Positions 46,223-57,200 of a DNA stretch of 64,000 nt are shown piece after piece. The notes under the pieces are model-generated. The model made no database searches. It had not been told where the DNA came from and saw only the letters and a program-made list of their open reading frames with translations. Where the stretch lies: the NCBI GenBank assembly GCA_029532415.1, contig JAQOTA010000022.1, positions 62,001 through 126,000 on the forward strand, read 5' to 3'. Within the stretch, counting starts at the first letter, position 1, and every line of letters starts with the position of its first letter. This DNA comes from Marasmius tenuissimus (taxonomy: Eukaryota; Basidiomycota; Agaricomycetes; Agaricales; Marasmiaceae). Position numbers and translations under genes: made by a program.

Positions 46223-48714
46223 ATGGCTCGCACTGTTGGCGTAAAGCAATCTGCCCGCGCCGTGTCACTCGCCGCAAAATATGAACGAGTCGTGTCATCC
46301 AACTCACCGACCGATCGCACTAGAAATACGAAATCAAAACGCGTACCTCTGACACGAGCAGAACGCGAACGACGAAGGCTCAAGCGTAAGAGTCGTGATA
46401 CGACAGTCAGGGTTGGGGTCGCAGGAATTCGGAGGGAGTTTCGGGGAAAGTGCATCAAGCTGGCGACCGAGAACAAGGTCAAACCACAACGGGTCCTTGA
46501 CATGTTCTTCCAAGGAGGACTTCGTATCTCGAAGCCGATGAAGGAGCCCAGCTCGTTTAACGCATTCATATCCATCAAGTCGCATGAGCTTCGTGCAGGT
46601 AAGCCTCTTCACCCATGTTTTTCACTAAATTTTTCTGACCCAAGTACGCCGTAGCTGGGGGACCGGCATTGACCATCCAGCAGATACAGACCCAATACAA
46701 GGAGGAGTACGAGCGTCTAACCCCAAAGGAGTGACAAGACGTGGTGGAAAAATTCAAGAAAACCCGCGACTTGAATGCCAGGGAGAAGATCAAGAATCCC
46801 AGCCTCAAGGAGATGATGGCCGACGTGGCAGCGTGTTTATCACAGGTCACCAGTATTGTGAGTGTGTCTTTTGACGTTCTACTTTCGCTTGTGGGTCTGA
46901 TTACTTCATAGTTTGCTGGACTCAAGATTCGCGTTGGTGCCGATGCAGTGACTCTCGTAGTCAAGAATCGGCCAGAGAAGATTATGAACCCCCAATGGAT
47001 ATGCACCGATCAGCGCATTTTGCACTACCTCCCGACGGTTGTGCGAGGGTGGAACACTGCAGTGATTGCCAAGCAGGTTGAGGCGTTGTGTGTCGCAGGA
47101 TGTGATCCCACTAGTGAGTTCCAGATCCAAGCTTTATCTTGCACGCATAGCACTAATTTCGCGTTACAGAGCTTATTAAGAACGCAAAGGACCGAGTTGA
47201 GGCGTTGAAGAAGGAGTGTACACAACTCATCTTGGATAGCCTGAGTTTGTATTCTCCACCGTTGCATCGGCGCCTGTGTACTGACCACCTTGATATTCTC
47301 AGATGAGGCCTGTCTCACGAAGGAGCTTGGTATGCAGTACAAGAGGTTTGATACCCTCATTACTGCCAACTACCAGGTGGTTTGCGAGGGCTGGCCCAAA
47401 GGACTCACCTTCCAGGGTCCCAGCGATTTTGGTGGCAACCAGGACAATCTTATCACTTTACGTGATGCATGGCGCGATGGAACTGCGACGTTCCGACGGC
47501 TCAGCGATGACGAATTTGTAGCGTGGAAGGCTGCCCGGGCAAAAGGTTTAGAGGAAGGGACAATCGTTCCGAAGGTGCGCCAAAAGCGCTCAGATGCAGG
47601 AATGAAGCGAGGGAAGAAGGGGAAGTCGAAGGATACCGAGGATGGGGATGAGTCTTCTGATGATGAGGAGGAGGATGAGGGTGAGTGGGAGGATGACGAC
47701 GATGAACCAGCCGTGACGACCATCAAGGTATGAAATTTACTCCTCCCTCGCATGGATCTCCTGCTAAGTTCTGACTGTGGACTTCAAAGAAATCGGCCAA
47801 ACGAGATTCGGCCAAGAAGAAACCGGCCAAGAAGGCACTAGTAGAGCACACCCAAGTACGTGCCTGTTCGTCTCCAGCCGTAATCTTGCTAACCCATTTC
47901 CCCGAAGAAAACACCAGCGAAGAAACAGCCGGTGACGAAGAAGAAACCGGCAGCGAGCAAGACAAAGCCCACAGCGCCGTCCGAGGAGGCCGACTCCAAC
48001 GATGTCACTCAAGGAACGGCTTTCCCACTGGATTCCTCCCCCTTGCCCAGGTCGGAGTCATTGGCTGCCCGTCCATACCCAAAACCACGGCGTTTACCAT
48101 CTGCAGCAGAGCGAGCTCAAATCCAGTTGTTGCCCGTCGAGACCCCATTATCTCTCCCTCCGCCTGACCCTTCTCCGGCTTCTCCGGCTTCTCCGGCGTC
48201 TACGTCGGGCCCAGTGGGTCCTGTTGGCGACGTCCAAGAGTCTGGTTCACACGCCAACACAAGTGACTCGTCTCCGATGCCGGCTGTTGGCGTGGCACAT
48301 GTGGACATCGATGCAGCTGCATCTACGCCGGTCCAGATCGACGACTCGGTCATTGACCCTCAGCTGCACGAGCTCCCGTCTATCCAAACCCTCGAAGCTG
48401 ACCCACACTCGGGATCTGACCTACCATGTCCAATGTCTCAACCCCCACCTATGGAACCACAGTCTTCTGACCAGTCTTTGCTTCCTGCCCATCGTTCCAA
48501 CTCGTCGGTCTCCCATCAAAACTCAGACCGAGGTATCAAGCGCAAATCACAAAGTCCAGATTGTGATTCGACAGAAGATAGACCGGTCGAGAACACTCGT
48601 CCCCAACGGAACCGTGCCCCGCCCAAGAGAAAGCACTTGGGTGCATCGACCCATCCCGCTTCGCGTCGCAGGTTGAATCCGGGAGAAGGCTCAGAGGACG
48701 ATGCAGAGGGCTAA
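46223..48714 (+). CDS. KDZ-cargo HMG-box-like protein with disordered tail (possible nonsense codon)
   Basis: About eight exons. The N-terminus is basic (MARTVGVKQSARAV, LTRAERERRRLKRKSR). An HMG-box-like segment follows, from PSSFNAFISIKSHELRA, across an intron at about 46600-46654, to QIQTQYKEEYERLTPKE and FKKTRDLNAR. An in-frame TGA lies at 46732-46734, where a tryptophan or arginine would be expected. Alternatively, a 51-bp GTGACA...GCCAG segment (46731-46781) could be an intron that removes it. Later exons encode a conserved-looking globular part (WICTDQRILHYLP, ITANYQVVCEGWPKG, FGGNQDNLITL). An acidic block (about 47640-47710), a Lys/Pro/Ala-rich stretch and a long Ser/Pro-rich tail follow. 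A chromatin or DNA-binding role for the element is plausible. No TET/JBP motif is seen. Confidence 0.6.
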
Positions 48715-49068
48715 TGAACTGTAGTTTCTACGTAGTAACAGAATCTTTTACTTTTTGTTAATCCAATCGATCGCTTTTATTTCGTCTTCATGCTATGGAG
48801 TTTACATGCGTGATTATACTCAGTAAAATTAAGAGATTCGTAGTGAGCTCAATGAGTGATGTTATAAAGCATGAATGAACAGACTCGCGTCCAAGAGGCA
48901 AAAGCAACGACGTTAGGGGGACGAAGGGATGAGACGGTGTGACGAGACGTTGTGACGACAAACAGAAAGCATACCTGCGTAGTGGTGAGGGGCTACCAGG
49001 GAAGGTATAAGCATGGAAGAGCGCCATGAAACCGCCGTTGAAAGCAAGAAAAGACTGGAAAAGAATAT

Positions 49069-49316
49069 TGATGAGTCAGACAACAACTAGAAATGGAAAG
49101 AGGTCACGCTCCGCGTCGGGACTGAGGGCGGGAGGGCGGTGGAGAAAATACCAGGTGAATGTTGGAGAGAGCGAGCGAGAGATAATGGGGTATTGGGGGT
49201 TTATCAAGGAGGTATTGAGGGTCTGAAGAAACCCCATCACTTTGCCACGAACTGGATGACACATGCGGGCCGGATGTGTCCGCTACTTCGTGGTGTATGG
49301 TGGGACACCTAGGTGG
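49069..49316 (-). repeat. Right terminal inverted repeat of the KDZ element
   Basis: Reverse complement of the left repeat (36389-36636), 248 bp, ending GGTGG and followed by duplication ATATT (49317-49321). Between the HMG-like gene and this repeat (48715-49068) no gene is seen. Confidence 0.93.
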
Positions 49317-50471
49317 ATATTCTTCGGGCGTTAGATGAAATGGACATCGCGTGGAACATGTGATGGCCACGCGGACTACACAGCCACCTTATCCCACCGT
49401 TGAACCGCAACCACCATCTGTATCCTGCCGTTGCCGTCAACCAATGCAGCAGATCTTACTGAGCTCTCCGGAAATACCCTTCAATAAAACACCATATACA
49501 CAACAAGTTCGCCAGTTGACCAGAATCTCACATTGCCGGCAAGGAAGAATAGGCAGTTTCACGGGGAGATTTTGGAGGTGAATCAACTCTATCGAGGGAA
49601 AAGGTACGTAAACCCTCTATTATCTTGGAACTGATTGTTTAGCTGGTGTTTTGGCCAGGATCACCTAGGGTAACGTCAAACAGCAGGACGTGCACCTCAC
49701 GGGAGTGTGATGAAGGTCCGTGCACCATCGACGTCGTCGACGTCATGATGAACACGGTTGGCTGAAATTACTGGTTATATGCAAGGGAAAGAGAGCGCAC
49801 GGACCACCCTCAAAACGTATAAATACCTGGTCGTTTCCCAAGTATATTTCCCCCATCCCCATCCCCTCCAGTCCCCTCCTCAGGCCTTAATGCTCCCTCT
49901 CAACGATGTTCACTGTACACCAGACGTCAGCAACATAACACTATGTCTGAGGTATGTCTTGGTCCCTCCCTCTTTTTGACGAATTACTGACAACGGTGAC
50001 CATTCCTGTGCATGGTGACGCCATTGGCCGACAATCGCAATCAAAGTTGCGGCGTAGTGAACTCCGAGCTGTGGTGATGGAGTCAGGACTCTGGGTTGAG
50101 AATTGGGTATGCTGAGTAGATTGTACCATTGTTAAACTGTATGTATCTATCTATAGGTAGTTCTAGTTGAAATTAGTTATAGTTTACGTCCTGACTAGTG
50201 TGTGGTATCATTGAATGAATATTGCTTTTTTTTTCTTTGTTTCGTGGTATGCTCATGAGCAGATATGAGAACAGCCAAACTCATGGATACTCAGGAGTGC
50301 CAAATTGTTCATGAGCGCTGTGAGACTCACAGTGATCATGAGTGCACATGAAAAAAAAGGTGTCCCGTATGCGCTTGTGAGCAGCCCCGAGGCTCACAAC
50401 GCTCATGACCGCTCATGAGCAATTTTGGCGCTCATGAGCGGTCAGAAACAGCCGACATTTGTTCTGGTGGG

Positions 50472-52621
50472 GATCAGATGAGCCAGAGAGAGTATTGGGT
50501 GTGGTAGGAAGGTTGTCATGATCCTCGAAGGGTTCTTCATGAGGGTTAACCCTGTCAGACAGGAGTGATGGAGAGACCAGCGCAAAAGATTCAGGGAAAT
50601 GAAGTTGGACTGCTGCAATATGCTTGCAGTACCAAATGACCGGAAATGCAAGGCAGGTGCAGGTATAGGATTCAAGATCAACCTGATAAGCAACTGACCC
50701 GTCGGATTGGGACTGAACTGCAAACTTATCAGAATTCCCCTCATTGCAGCTGATACTTGTCTTTTGAATACTTCGACTATGATTTTCAATCTCTTTTCGC
50801 CTCTTTAACTCCAGGTTTGGTCCCTCAAAGCCAAACTCCTGCCGCCGGTGTCTCCAGATGAAGTATGGCAATGCGACTTGGATCAATATATAGATAAGAT
50901 GATCCAATCGTCTATTGCGCTTCCCCTGTAGAAAATCACCCTTAAGGAGATGATGCCACCTAAGAATATTGTTAGAAATATGATAGATTGATTCAAATTC
51001 ATGGTACTCACGCCTCAACCAGCATGTTTGTATCTGAAAGCTCGAATATAGTATGGTCCTGCCGGTAGACGGCTGACCACATGGGAATATCTGATGCTGT
51101 CAGCCAATTAAGCTTGAAGTAATTGATGAGGCTTGGTGGTGCTAGCTTCTGGATCTGCTCCCATGTCAACCAGAACTTGGACTGATCAGTTATCCTGATC
51201 CAGCCCTGCAGTAGCTTCCATAGCTCCTCGTAGTGTTGAGTGACAAAGTGTTGTTGCCAAGCGTGAAGGACATGCCACCAGCAGAGAAGTCGACAAGATT
51301 CCGGGTATCAGGCTGCTATCGCATTCAGCTGACCCGTGTCCTTGTCCGACATGAAATACTTCGGGATAACATCCGGGTGCCTGGCGCGAATCAATTTCAG
51401 GAAGAAATCAATAGTTTCTTGCTGAGCATTAGATGAGATCATGAATGCAGACGGCATCCCTACATCAGTAACAATTAGTTGAGCTCAAAGTAGAGTACGA
51501 CACAAAGCAGTTGACTCACCATGTCCCCAATGGTCCCTTACAAGTAGTGAGAACAAGCTCATATTCTCGTAGTGAGTAGTGTTATGTGTGGCATCAATCC
51601 CCACATAGCGACCGCCGTGTTGTTTCCAACACTTGGATTGGTACCTGGTCTGGACCACGAGCACAAAAGCGTTGGGTTGCAAGCCTGATGCAGGAGGGGG
51701 CTTGTCTGAGCTTGTCTTGAGCTCCACATAATGCCCTTGCTCACACAAATTCTTCACCCACTGCAGAACAGAGGCCCCATCCTGAGAAGCCAACCGAATA
51801 GTTTCCTCTTCAATCATCTTCTGGATCCTCCGGATATCTGCCCGTGTGGCAAATTCATTCCGCCGTGCCTTCCCATCTTTGAGTTCCTCCAAATTCTCCT
51901 CTGTAACCCTTCCACCCTGAATTTGCTCCAGAACCTTGGTCGGTTCAACACCGAGACGAAGTAACCGCTCAATCTCCACCCGGGTATTCTTTGACAGCCG
52001 CGTGAATTTCGCATTCAAATCTCCGGTTGGATGGTTGTGTGTGTTGTTATAGTTTCCGAGCACTGTTGATGTCGAGGAGTAGGTTCTGATCAATAAACGG
52101 GCTTTACAATCGCATTTCTTGCTCTCGACTTTGCGGGACCACTGCTTTTTCTTCTCATAGTGCTTCTTCCCGCCAGTATTTCCCCTGCCGCAGGCAAATT
52201 TGGTCGTTGTGTGCCATTCATCCTTGCCATCCTGGACCTTTCGGTTGTCCTTCAGCACAAACTCCACCATATTATCTGCTTCTTCGTCCTCCAACCAACA
52301 CCGCATATCATTCATTGACGCCCACTCCAATGTATAGCCGGCCTCACGGTCTGACTGAAGTTTCTCCAATGTCAGACGTTCCTGAGTGGGTTGATCAATG
52401 TTGATGTCATTCGGCAGTTCGGCTGTATAGGCTGGGAAAGTGGTGGCTGAGGAGGCGGGAGAGTCGGATATGGAAAAAGACTGGGAGCTCGATTGAAACT
52501 CGAAGAAAGACATGTACAGACGGTGCTGGATTGTGAGGAGGAGGTTCTCATAGGCCAAAGCGCACATTTGGTTGACTTTCGCTGCCACCAATAATAAAAA
52601 ACGTGACATATAATATTTCAT
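50472..52621 (-). pseudogene. MULE-type transposase gene, 5' part
   Basis: The start is MSFFEFQSSSQSF (52513) or the in-frame ATG at 52621. The first exon carries a FAR1/WRKY-GCM1-like zinc region (CDCKARL ... YNNTHNHP, about 52120-52010) and the first catalytic aspartate in YVGIDATHN (about 51600). After an intron (about 51463-51522) come FMSDKDTGQLNAIAA, LCWWHVLHAW and, after a second intron near 50962-51012, a SWIM zinc finger CTCLAFPVIWYCKH (about 50660-50620). These identify a Mutator-like element transposase. A TGA at 51308-51310 interrupts the frame where CGA would fit (AIAA-R-YPES). The gene is then cut at 50472 by A3 and continues at 36082. It is inactive in the present copy. Confidence 0.85.
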
Positions 52622-52831
52622 TGTCGTGGAAAAATAACAATATCCTATGGAAATAACATTTTTTGAGTCTGATGTAAGCTACATCCATTTTGGGACATCA
52701 CGTGCGGGGGGCGAAAAGTCAAAGGTGACAAATAGTAACATCACGAGACGTGTCACAGAGTTCAGCATCACGACGTCCTTGCGCGTCTGTTTGGCTTCTT
52801 TGTGCTTCACCCATCTTGACTTTCCGCCACC

Positions 52832-53860
52832 ATGATCCTGTTCATATGTGACATATGCCAGGACGATAAATCGCTCGATGACTTTACTTTTGAAGCGGCC
52901 TGTGGTGAGTGCAACCCTCAGAGGCGGTAAAGGGGAAACTTACTCAACCAACACGCTGCATATGGTGTGCCTCTCACCCGACGTTTAGGCCACGGATTTT
53001 GCAAGAACTGCTCAGAGGAAACGAAGTCTCGCGAAAACTGCTCGCTTTGTCGGAAACCGAAGCTCAAGAACGTGCCACCACACCGTGTGTATCTTACTCC
53101 ATCGACCTCAGCGATTGAGGATCAGGCAACATCCCTAACGAACTCCTTGTCCGCCTTGGACAGTAACTCGACACCACGGCGTTTCCAGAATGTTGCTACA
53201 AAGACGAGGGTCATTTCTGCGAGATTGGACTCGGAGGGAGATACCGCCGTGAGTCCAATTTGCTATCTAGGACGGATTAGACTTACCGATGCGTAGCGTT
53301 AGTCTAAGCTACTCGATGCGGCAAAAGGCATGGAGGAACGTCTTCAGTACTTCGCCCAACAATTGCAACTCGAACGCGATGAGAAGAAAGCGCTTCAAGA
53401 GAAGGTCGACTTGTGGCATTCGCGAATTATACAGGCCGGCGCTCAAGAGCGCGAAAACACGTGTCTCAAAGCCAGTATACGGGAATCTAAACAAGATATC
53501 GCCCATCTCCAAACCGAGAACAACAACCTTGCAAGACATATAGATGCGATGAGGAAGGAGCAAGAGAAGCTGCAGGGTACCAATTCACGCCATGGGAAGG
53601 CTGCTGTGGAGAAGGACGAGCTGATTGAAGAGCTGACGCATGCAAAGGAGGAAGCTGAGAAAAAGGTGCGGCGAATTTACCCACTGTGCCACCCACCGGC
53701 TCACAAAGACCACTAGAATCGCTTGTTGAAGCAAAAGCTCAAAGCTTTGACCTCATCGAAATCCGCTCGGACCCCAGCAGACCATGCGAACGATTCCCTT
53801 CTTGTTGACTATTCTAACACTGTACGGCTACTTGATTTACGCCCTACTTTGCAACGCTAA
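52832..53860 (+). CDS. RING-finger protein with coiled coil
   Basis: Four exons. Exon 1 (start 52832) encodes ILFICDICQDD and ends at the TGTG before GTGAGT. The intron runs to GTTTAG (about 52989), so exon 2 begins to complete CGHGFCKNC, with CSLCRK further on. Together these give a C3HC4-type RING. After an intron near 53250-53304, exon 3 encodes a long coiled coil (LQYFAQQLQLERDEKKALQE through AKEEAEKK). A short last exon (NRLLKQKLKALT ... LRPTLQR) ends at 53858-53860. RING plus coiled coil suggests a small E3 ubiquitin ligase or oligomerising adaptor; substrate unknown. Part of exon 3 and the 3' end are duplicated at 63402-63676. Confidence 0.8.
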
Positions 53861-54256
53861 TCGAAGTTCACTATCCTTCCAGGCCCAGTAACATTTTGGC
53901 CTGTATTTTTACATGTCTATCACAGCTGCAAGATGTATTAGTACCACGCATCAATGATCACCCACGAAATCTAGCTGCCAAGAAGACCTCTTAAGAGTGG
54001 TGAGCATGGGCACGAAGAACGCTTCCTGCTGCGGCCTGCCTGAGGTTCGGGGTCCAACTTTTGCTCGCGACTGCCCTTCGCAACTGTTGCACACAGTGTG
54101 CACTGCCGCTGCGGCCTCGGACAGGGGTATCCGGTCTTTAGCTTGTACTTGGGTGCTTACTCGATTCGGATGACGAGAAAAGGGTTTTCGGAGGCCGATC
54201 ATTCTAATAAATGCAGCGATTGGGAAAAGGAATACTGTAACTCCCCTACTGCAATC

Positions 54257-57200
54257 ATGGTGGTCGTAACTGACAACGATAGCAAAAGCGATCCAACGTT
54301 CTCGAACAATAGTCACGACGAGTATCCAGCTACCCCTACGTATTCGGTGCAACCTGGCGAAAGTGAATGGACCGTCCAATCTGGCATCGATTCGGGAGGT
54401 ATTCGATCAGGCCATAGAGGTGAGTGTGCAAGTGAATATCGTTTTCGAAGTACCTCGTTGACTTTGCTTTCCTCGTCCCAGATGACGCGGGACACATGCA
54501 GTTCGACCCGAATCCCGACGTGAAATTCGCCCGCCGTAACACAAACGTTTACTTGCAGAACAGGCCTCCCACCTCGTCATACGCTTCTTCATCACGCGTT
54601 CAGTTACAATCCTGCGGCTCAGTCACGCATTCAGTTGGTTCGGAGAGTGACACGACTCTTCGCGGGAGTAAGCAACACTTCGTTTAGCCATCCTACCTCG
54701 AGGAGACTGATTACATGCGCCAGAGAGGTACTCGAGATACTCAAAGTTGGGCAAAGGACTCGAGTCGAGTGCCAACCTTGAGCCCGACGGAAGCATCTCC
54801 ATCTCTCTCAATCTGAACAAAAAGCTCCCAGATCTGCCAAAAGACTATGCTCAAGAAGTCCACGAATTTGGCGTGGATCACTCGCCGGGGCGGATTGTCC
54901 CGAAAATGAACATTGTCGTTATGATTGTAGGGAGCAGAGGTGCGAGTTGTAGTGGATCACTCACATCCGCTATTTCTGACATGTGGAACCTAAAAGGGGA
55001 CGTTCAGCCATACGTGGCCTTGGGTAAGAAGCTCAAGCAGGACGGCCATCGCATTCGGATTGCTTCACACAAGACGTTTCGGTCATTTGTCGAAGGGCAG
55101 GGACTGGAATTCTTCGATATCGGTGGAGACCCTCGAGAACTGATGAGCTACATGGTCAAAAGTGCGTTCATCTAACTATCTGCGGCGGCATAGTACAACC
55201 GTTGAGAGCCTACAGATCCTGGCTTGATGCCCGGGATGGAATCAATGATGAATGGTGATGTGGGCAAGAAACGGAAGATGTTAGCGGAGGTAATACTTGG
55301 AGTTTCCTTTCTAAAGAGACTTGCCCTTGACTCTATGCTCTTACCAGATAATGGATGGGTGTTGGCGTTCTTGCTACGCCCCCTGTCCTATCACAGGATG
55401 GGCGTTCGCAGCTGACAGCATCATATCTAATCCTCCCGCTTTCGCCCACGTTCACTGCGCTGAGGCACTGGGGATTCCTCTCCTTCTGAGCTTTAGTACG
55501 TCTGGAATTTCCTTCCAATTTGACTGTTGAACTCATTTTCGCGGTAGCTATGCCTTGGTGTGTATCGTTTGCTATTCTAAAGAGCTCCTTCTGAGTCGTG
55601 AACAATCTCGCGTGACATGTAGGAGCCCCACGACAGAGTTCCACCATCCACTGGTCACCGTTCAAGATTCCAATGCAAAGAAAGGGATGACGAACTATCT
55701 GAGCTACGCACTGGCAGACCTACTCACATGGCAAGGGTGCGTCCTTGTCCCTCTTTGTGCCTTCACTATTGAAACATGCACTCTGAACCCTCAGCATTGG
55801 CGATCTCGTGAACACGTTCCGAACCGACGTACTCAACCTCAAAGGTCTTTCGATGCGTACTGGACCAGGTCTGGTTGACACGCTCAAAGTACCCTGGACG
55901 TACTGTATGAGCCCTGCCCTCGTTCCCAAACCAGTGGATTGGAAAAATCATATCGGTACGGTTGCCTTTCTTATACACGTCGGAACGTCCTCCTCGACTC
56001 CTTCTCAGACGTGGTTGGCTTCTACTATCTTGATTTGGCGACTTCATATACACCACCGGACGACCTAGCCGGCTTTTTGGCAGGAGGCGATCCCCCCATT
56101 TACATTGGATTCGGTTCAGTAGTCGTCGACGACGCTGCTGCTATGACAGGTATGTAAACCGACACTCATTTCGCCCCATGGCTAAGTATGAAACTCAGAA
56201 ACCGTGTTCGAGGCAACCAGGAGGGCAGGTGTTCGCGCTTTGGTGTCTGCTGGATGGGTGCGCTCCTCAACAGGCCACGGCTGTTTGGAATCTGACACCC
56301 TGTTTTCTGGAAGGGCGGACTAGGCGGCGTCGCCATCCCGTCTCACATCTTTATCCTCGGAAACATTCCTCACGACTGGCTTTTTGATAAGGGTCGGGTC
56401 GCTGCTGTCGTCCATCATGGTGGCGCAGGAACCACTGCAGCTGGATTGACTAAAGGAAGGCCGACCGTTGTCGTTCCGTTCTTTGGCGACCAGGCATTTT
56501 GGGGTACGGGTACACTTTCATCGTTACGTCTCTGGTCGCGCAGTTCCAGCTGACATGGTATCCTCTTTGCAGGTAACATGATTCATCGCGCAGGCGCTGG
56601 ACCTCCTCCGATTCACCACAAGGATCTCAATGCCGATAACCTCTGTGAAGCTATCACGTATGCGATCAGCTGTGAGGCAAAGGAAGCTGCTGCGACGATG
56701 GCAAAGCAGATCAACAGTGAAGTATGTATGACTCTTTTTCCATGGTGGCTGTCTGTTGACTTTCTTCGTAGGACGGTGTAAACGCCGGTGTTGAAAGCTT
56801 TTATCAACACTTGCCTCTCAAGAACATGAGATGTGACCTCGACCCGACCCGACTCGCTACCTGGTGGTCAACAGAGCATGCGAGTTACCTATTTCTTGTC
56901 CCGATTCGCTCATCGTCATACTCAGACTGTCCGGAAATTAGTGCCTCAAATTAAGTGGTTTCGCTGCTCAGACCCTTGCCGACGCTGGGAAACTTGATAT
57001 GGCGACCTTGGACCTGCACAGTATGTTGCACACCATGCATTTGTTGGAGGTGGCAGTTCTCACTGAGTCTCCTACTCAGGATCCAAGGAATACATACTGA
57101 CGAAGAAACTGGTCACCGACCCTGTTACGGGCAGTGCAACAGCGATCTTCTGGTCAGTAACGCATCTTGCCGAGGGCATCGTTCAATCGATTGTGTATAT

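Larger units (their letters stand above)
36389..49316 (+). mobile_element. Complete KDZ DNA transposon with cargo genes
   Basis: 12.9 kb bounded by 248-bp, nearly identical terminal inverted repeats (36389-36636 and 49069-49316) starting CCACCTAGGTGTCCCACCAT. It is flanked by the 5-bp duplication ATATT (36384-36388, 49317-49321). It encodes a multi-exon KDZ transposase and six further genes. KDZ (Kyakuja-Dileera-Zisupton) elements are known to be expanded in Agaricomycetes, where they can carry accessory genes including TET/JBP oxygenases. No TET/JBP is recognised here. Most genes appear open, so the element may be recent. Confidence 0.92.
36085..50469 (-). mobile_element. A-family DNA transposon, copy A3 (carrying a KDZ element)
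   Basis: Ends are CACCAGAAAATATGTC at 36085 and TTGTTCTGGTG at 50469, flanked by a 2-bp duplication GG (36083-36084, 50470-50471). It lies in reverse orientation relative to A1 and A2. Its own sequence is 36085-36388 and 49317-50469; the rest is the inserted KDZ element. At the junction, A3 aligns with A1 (near 35200) and A2 (near 61600), which lack the insertion and give the empty-site sequence. The internal GTATTTATA block lies near 49810-49820 on the minus strand. Confidence 0.87.

Noticed and set aside
46223..48714. Possible TET/JBP dioxygenase in the KDZ element
   Set aside because: No HxD...H...R iron and 2-oxoglutarate motif could be found in this or any other cargo gene.
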